DNA of 64,000 nt, taken from NCBI RefSeq assembly GCF_020531845.1, contig NZ_JAJAVF010000002.1, forward strand, positions 655,543 to 719,542, in the 5' to 3' direction. Both the position numbers and the translations under genes were made by a program. Under the pieces are notes generated by a model. The model made no database searches. It saw only the letters and a list, made by a program, of their open reading frames with translations, and was not told the origin of the DNA. The stretch comes from Methylobacillus methanolivorans (GTDB lineage: Bacteria; Pseudomonadota; Gammaproteobacteria; Burkholderiales; Methylophilaceae). Position 1 is the first letter of the stretch, and each line of letters opens with the position of its first letter. This document shows, piece by piece, positions 60,541-64,000 of the stretch.

Positions 60541-61218
60541 TTATTTGCGCTTGGATTGCATTTCCTCAATCAGGCGGGCCGCCCTCTCCTTGCCTCCCAG
60601 GCCAAAAGCAATGGCCAGCGCCAGAAAGATAGCGCCAAAGACGATCACAAATAATGCAGTTAATAACTGTGTGCCAATATCCAATTGTTCCAGGGCAACA
60701 AACAAGGCAAAAATCTGGATACCATACTCTACGGTCGTGCTGATTTTGAGCGCACCGTCATACTTCATGCCGTGTAGCCACGCGAATACCAAGCGATTCA
60801 CGAAGCGTGCTAGCAAGGTACCAAAAATCAACACTAGGATAGCAACAATAATCTTAGGCAGATAATTGGCTAAGTTGTTGAGCATGTGAGCAACTTCGTT
60901 GAGTCCTAATGTATTGGCACCAGTGATGACAAACAGCAGAATCACCAACCAATAGATCACTTGGCTGATTACGCCACTCAATGTCAGATCAAAATCACCG
61001 TGCTTGAGAAATGCTTCAAGGCCAGAACGATCAGCAAACTTATCAAATTGAGCCAGCTCCAGTATGCGCTTAACACCTAGGCATGCCACCTTGGCACAGA
61101 TCCAACCAAATCCCAGGATAACAATCACGGCTAGCAATTTAGGAAAAAAGTTAGCGACTTGGGTCCAGAACTCATTGAGGGATGTGAGAAAAATATCAAT
61201 CTGCTGCTGCATATACAC
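60541..61218 (-). CDS. small mechanosensitive-channel-like membrane protein
   Basis: This 225-residue protein has four to five hydrophobic helices, each with the repeated pattern of the conserved TM-helix family (for example VIVILGFGWICAKVACLGVKRIL and ILVLIFGTLLARFVNRLV) seen in MscS-related CmpX-type proteins. The usual MscS beta domain is absent. A role in osmotic or membrane stress is inferred from the family. Confidence 0.75.
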   Translation of the reverse strand: MYMQQQIDIFLTSLNEFWTQVANFFPKLLAVIVILGFGWICAKVACLGVKRILELAQFDKFADRSGLEAFLKHGDFDLTLSGVISQVIYWLVILLFVITGANTLGLNEVAHMLNNLANYLPKIIVAILVLIFGTLLARFVNRLVFAWLHGMKYDGALKISTTVEYGIQIFALFVALEQLDIGTQLLTALFVIVFGAIFLALAIAFGLGGKERAARLIEEMQSKRK

Positions 61219-61399
61219 ACTCCTTATATATTTATTGATGACCTTGATTTATCAGGTCTTTTGGGCCGGGGCAATAAGCCCAGCGTATCAGGATTGGAGA
61301 GGCATTTTCTCGTAAATGCAGATTGTTCGCAAACAAATAACCCATAAAGAATTAAATTACTTGATGAATATTAATTTTTAACTAATTGGTTTTATTGAA

Positions 61400-61996
61400 T
61401 TAATATCTCACCAAAAAGCTTTTACAAAGCCGCACAGACAATAGAGCAAAAACGATCATGGCATATAGCAACGGCTGTGATAGGTCTTGCTTTACTAACC
61501 AGAAATAATGCAGAACGACCAGAATGGCAATCAGGTAAGTGAGCTGATGAAGTTTTTTCCAGCGCTTTCCCAACGTGCGCATCATGGCATCGCTTGATGT
61601 TGCAGCAAGCGGAATGCTCAATATAAAAGCCAGGAAGCCAACCAGAACGTAAGGATGCTTAGCGATATCGCGGGCGATTCCCCCCCAGTCAAACCAATGA
61701 TCCAGCCAGATATAGGAAATGAAATGTAGGCAGGCGTAAAAAAACATGAACAGCCCCAGCATACGACGAAAGGACACTAGCCACTTCCTGCCTGATAACC
61801 AGCACAAAGGCGTGATCGCCAAACTACCTAGCAACATCACAAGGGACCATGTTCCTGTGGAGTGCTCAATAAATTCTACCGGATTTGCTCCCAGCCCATC
61901 CACACTCCCCAGCCAGAATAGCCTGACGAGTGGCACCAATGCCAAGCAGAACAATCCACGCTTACCCCAAAGTAACAAGGACTTTTGCGAAGACAT
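61400..61996 (-). CDS. msrQ: heme-binding membrane subunit MsrQ
   Basis: This 198-residue protein has six predicted helices and the histidines of the ferric-reductase-like fold (FYACLHFISYIW, LHQLTYLIAILVVLHYFW). MsrQ passes electrons from the quinone pool to MsrP. It starts two bases after the msrP stop. Confidence 0.93.
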   Translation of the reverse strand: MSSQKSLLLWGKRGLFCLALVPLVRLFWLGSVDGLGANPVEFIEHSTGTWSLVMLLGSLAITPLCWLSGRKWLVSFRRMLGLFMFFYACLHFISYIWLDHWFDWGGIARDIAKHPYVLVGFLAFILSIPLAATSSDAMMRTLGKRWKKLHQLTYLIAILVVLHYFWLVKQDLSQPLLYAMIVFALLSVRLCKSFLVRY

Positions 61997-61998
61997 AT

Positions 61999-62961
61999 CT
62001 AGAAATGCTTGCGCAGATCCATCCCAGTATAGAGATGTGACACCTGATCGGCATAGCCATTAAACATCTGGGTGGGAATGCGTCGAGTGAAAAGGCTGCT
62101 GCCGATACGCCGCTCAGTGGCTTGCGACCAGCGAGGATGATCAACATTGGGATTAACGTTGGCATAGAATCCATACTCCTTGGGGCCCGCACGCATCCAA
62201 GTGGTTTGTGGCATTTTTTCCACGAAGCGGATACGCACAATAGATTTTCCACTCTTGAATCCATATTTCCATGGCACAACCAAGCGCACTGGAGCGCCAT
62301 TCTGTGCAGGCAGGAGCTCACCATAGAGCCCGACCGCAAGTAACGTCAGCTCCTGCATGCCCTCATCCAGGCGCAACGCCTCAAGATAAGGCCAATCAAG
62401 GATAGGCACGCGAACACCCGGCATGGTCGCTTCGTCCGCGACAGAGACAAATTCGATAAATTTGGCGTTTGCAGTAGGCTGTACCAGCTTGATCAGTTTA
62501 GCAAGTGGAATGCCTACCCAAGGAATCACCATAGACCAGCCCTCCACGCAGCGCATGCGATAAATTCGCTCCTCCAGCGGAGCAAGTTTCAATAGGTCCT
62601 CTATACCTAACTGGCGTGGCTTGAGTACCTCACCCTCAACCGCAATTGTCCAAGGTGATGTCTTGAATTGACCAGTGTTACGTGAGGGTTGCTCCTTGCT
62701 GGTACCGAATTCGTAAAAATTGTTATAGCTGGTGATATCCCGGTAAGAGGTCAGTTTTTCATCCTGGCCATACAGGGTTTTCTGGATGTTGTGGATGGCA
62801 GGCTTGTGTAAAGATTCTGTCGTCCAGCCTTCGCGGCTCCACCCACTCAAGCCTATCACCCCACCCAACCCAACGGCCTTGAGCAAGGCTCTTCGCCGCT
62901 TGAACAAGGGCTCGGGGGTAATCTCGGTGCTAGCTACATCTACAGGCTTACCTATCAACAT
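61999..62961 (-). CDS. msrP: protein-methionine-sulfoxide reductase catalytic subunit MsrP
   Basis: This 320-residue molybdoenzyme has a twin-arginine signal (RRRALLKAVGLGG) and the molybdenum-ligating Cys in RMRCVEGWSMVIPW. It repairs oxidised methionines of periplasmic proteins with MsrQ. The molybdenum need ties it functionally to modABC elsewhere in the window. Confidence 0.95.
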   Translation of the reverse strand: MLIGKPVDVASTEITPEPLFKRRRALLKAVGLGGVIGLSGWSREGWTTESLHKPAIHNIQKTLYGQDEKLTSYRDITSYNNFYEFGTSKEQPSRNTGQFKTSPWTIAVEGEVLKPRQLGIEDLLKLAPLEERIYRMRCVEGWSMVIPWVGIPLAKLIKLVQPTANAKFIEFVSVADEATMPGVRVPILDWPYLEALRLDEGMQELTLLAVGLYGELLPAQNGAPVRLVVPWKYGFKSGKSIVRIRFVEKMPQTTWMRAGPKEYGFYANVNPNVDHPRWSQATERRIGSSLFTRRIPTQMFNGYADQVSHLYTGMDLRKHF

Positions 62962-63011
62962 ATCCTAACCTTTCAATCAGTTAGCTGACGAGCAACAGCC
63001 CACCAGGGGGA

Positions 63012-63914
63012 TTAAGGTTGTGATAGATTCTGCAATTGTAAGTTCACTTCTGCCGTTAGCTTTTCTGCACCAATCGCTTCACCAATCTCCAACGCTTGGG
63101 CTAGCACTTCCTTAGCTTTCATGGCCTGGTTAGCGGCAATAAAGTTGAGTCCGAGATAGTAGTATCCTTTGGCAACCCAGTAGCCATCTCCGGCATCCTT
63201 GGCTTTTGCTATGATTTTATTCAGGTTTTTCTCGGCGCTACTAAAGTCTTTTGCGCCGATATACAAGAAGCCAAGCTCCAAACCAGCATTGGCATAGCTA
63301 TCAAAGTCCCCATCACTTGCCTGCATTACTAATGCCTTGACTTGATATGCGATCGCATCGTCATAACGACCTTGCTTGGCTTTGAGCTGAGCCAAGTGCT
63401 CATTGACATCAGCACGCTCGTTATTGTTGCCTGCCAGCTTCAGTGCACTCTCATAATAACCTTGTGCTTCTAATAGCAAGGACTGTTGCACCAAAGCTTC
63501 TCCTGATAGCAAGCTCGCAATCACCTGAAATTTATGATTTTTTTCCTGCTGTGCCAATAACAGTGCTGCTTGATAACTCGCTTGTGCTTCTGCATATTCG
63601 CCTAGCGCTTTATAAGCGTTGCCTTTGAACAAATGAACTAACAACCTGTCATTCGCTGTCGCAGCTCCAGGTTCGGCTTTACTAAAGCTATTAAGCGCTT
63701 CATTGGCCTTTCCCATACTGAGTGCCGCCCTGCCCTGGCATAGCAATAAATCTCGCTGCATAGGCTCTTGTGCTAATCCTTGCTCTGCTTGGGCCAAGGC
63801 AGTCGTCGCATCGTTTTCATTAAGCGCTTGGAGGCAGGCTTCAGCGGGATTGCTAGCCGCATTCGCAGCGTTACCTGTCAACATGAGTATGATAAAAGCT
63901 CTAAACAACGGCAT
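63012..63914 (-). CDS. secreted TPR-repeat protein
   Basis: This 300-residue protein has a signal peptide (MPLFRAFIILMLTGNAANA) and about six TPR motifs (for example GNAYKALGEYAEAQASYQAAL). Probably periplasmic; partner unknown. Its start follows the upstream gene's stop by two bases. Confidence 0.75.
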   Translation of the reverse strand: MPLFRAFIILMLTGNAANAASNPAEACLQALNENDATTALAQAEQGLAQEPMQRDLLLCQGRAALSMGKANEALNSFSKAEPGAATANDRLLVHLFKGNAYKALGEYAEAQASYQAALLLAQQEKNHKFQVIASLLSGEALVQQSLLLEAQGYYESALKLAGNNNERADVNEHLAQLKAKQGRYDDAIAYQVKALVMQASDGDFDSYANAGLELGFLYIGAKDFSSAEKNLNKIIAKAKDAGDGYWVAKGYYYLGLNFIAANQAMKAKEVLAQALEIGEAIGAEKLTAEVNLQLQNLSQP

Positions 63915-63916
63915 TG

Positions 63917-64000
63917 TTACTCCAGATATTGGTTCCAGTCATGAGCGGTGCGTCCGCGGGCAAAAAACTCGGGGTTAAGGATGGTGTCTTTACGATTGTA
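63917..64000 (-). CDS. C-terminal end of an unidentified gene, cut by the window
   Basis: Only the last 27 codons are visible, ending FFARGRTAHDWNQYLE. I cannot assign a family. The two-base gap suggests an operon with the TPR gene. Confidence 0.5.
   Translation of the reverse strand, partial: YNRKDTILNPEFFARGRTAHDWNQYLE

Overview
The window reads as a chromosome segment of a betaproteobacterium, most likely a Methylophilaceae-type methylotroph. This is inferred from overall gene content: lon/clpX/clpP/tig with hupB and tRNAs, a PilU-type ATPase, a SPINDLY-like O-GlcNAc transferase, the dif sequence, and an endonuclease-type MutL. No rRNA or species marker is present, so the assignment is tentative.

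Left host region (1-28.2 kb). Two GH17 glucan genes, one fused to a GT2 glucosyltransferase (ndvB-like), lie beside a lipid-linked sugar operon (GT39, GtrB-like GT2, GtrA, YdjC/ChbG deacetylase). Then come queG facing tsaE-amiC, a beta-CASP nuclease, mutL-miaA, dapC, pilU, an EAL-GGDEF protein, a TPR O-GlcNAc transferase, mnmC, and a modABC molybdate operon with a methyltransferase behind it.

Accessory region (28.14-51.24 kb). Three complete inovirus (filamentous phage) prophages sit head to tail, delimited by four XerCD dif-like sites near 28.60, 37.24, 44.09 and 50.01 kb; the second is a near-perfect dif. Each unit encodes, on the minus strand, a replication protein, an ssDNA-binding protein, tiny membrane peptides, a major coat protein, a TspB/pIII-like adhesin, a minor coat protein and a Zot ATPase, plus a plus-strand repressor with a predicted membrane anchor whose 3' end forms part of the att site. 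The three have different operators. Units A and C use a gene II-type replication protein, whereas unit B has an unrelated HUH nuclease. Unit A carries a cargo block: a DUF4062/TIR-like pair, a coiled-coil protein and a DUF4160-DUF2442 pair, partly bounded by a repeated TGACACCAAT motif. A fourth, gutted unit (D) lies at 50.0-51.05 kb. The whole array is framed by inverted remnants of a helix-turn-helix gene, each followed by the same terminator.

Right host region (51.3-64 kb). This is a conserved proteostasis cluster, all on the minus strand: tig-clpP-clpX-lon-hupB-tRNA-Val-tRNA-Asp-ppiD. It includes a clear sigma-32-like promoter for lon. Beyond it lie a cold-shock protein, a small mechanosensitive-channel-like protein, the msrP-msrQ methionine sulfoxide repair pair, and a TPR lipoprotein-like or secreted protein.
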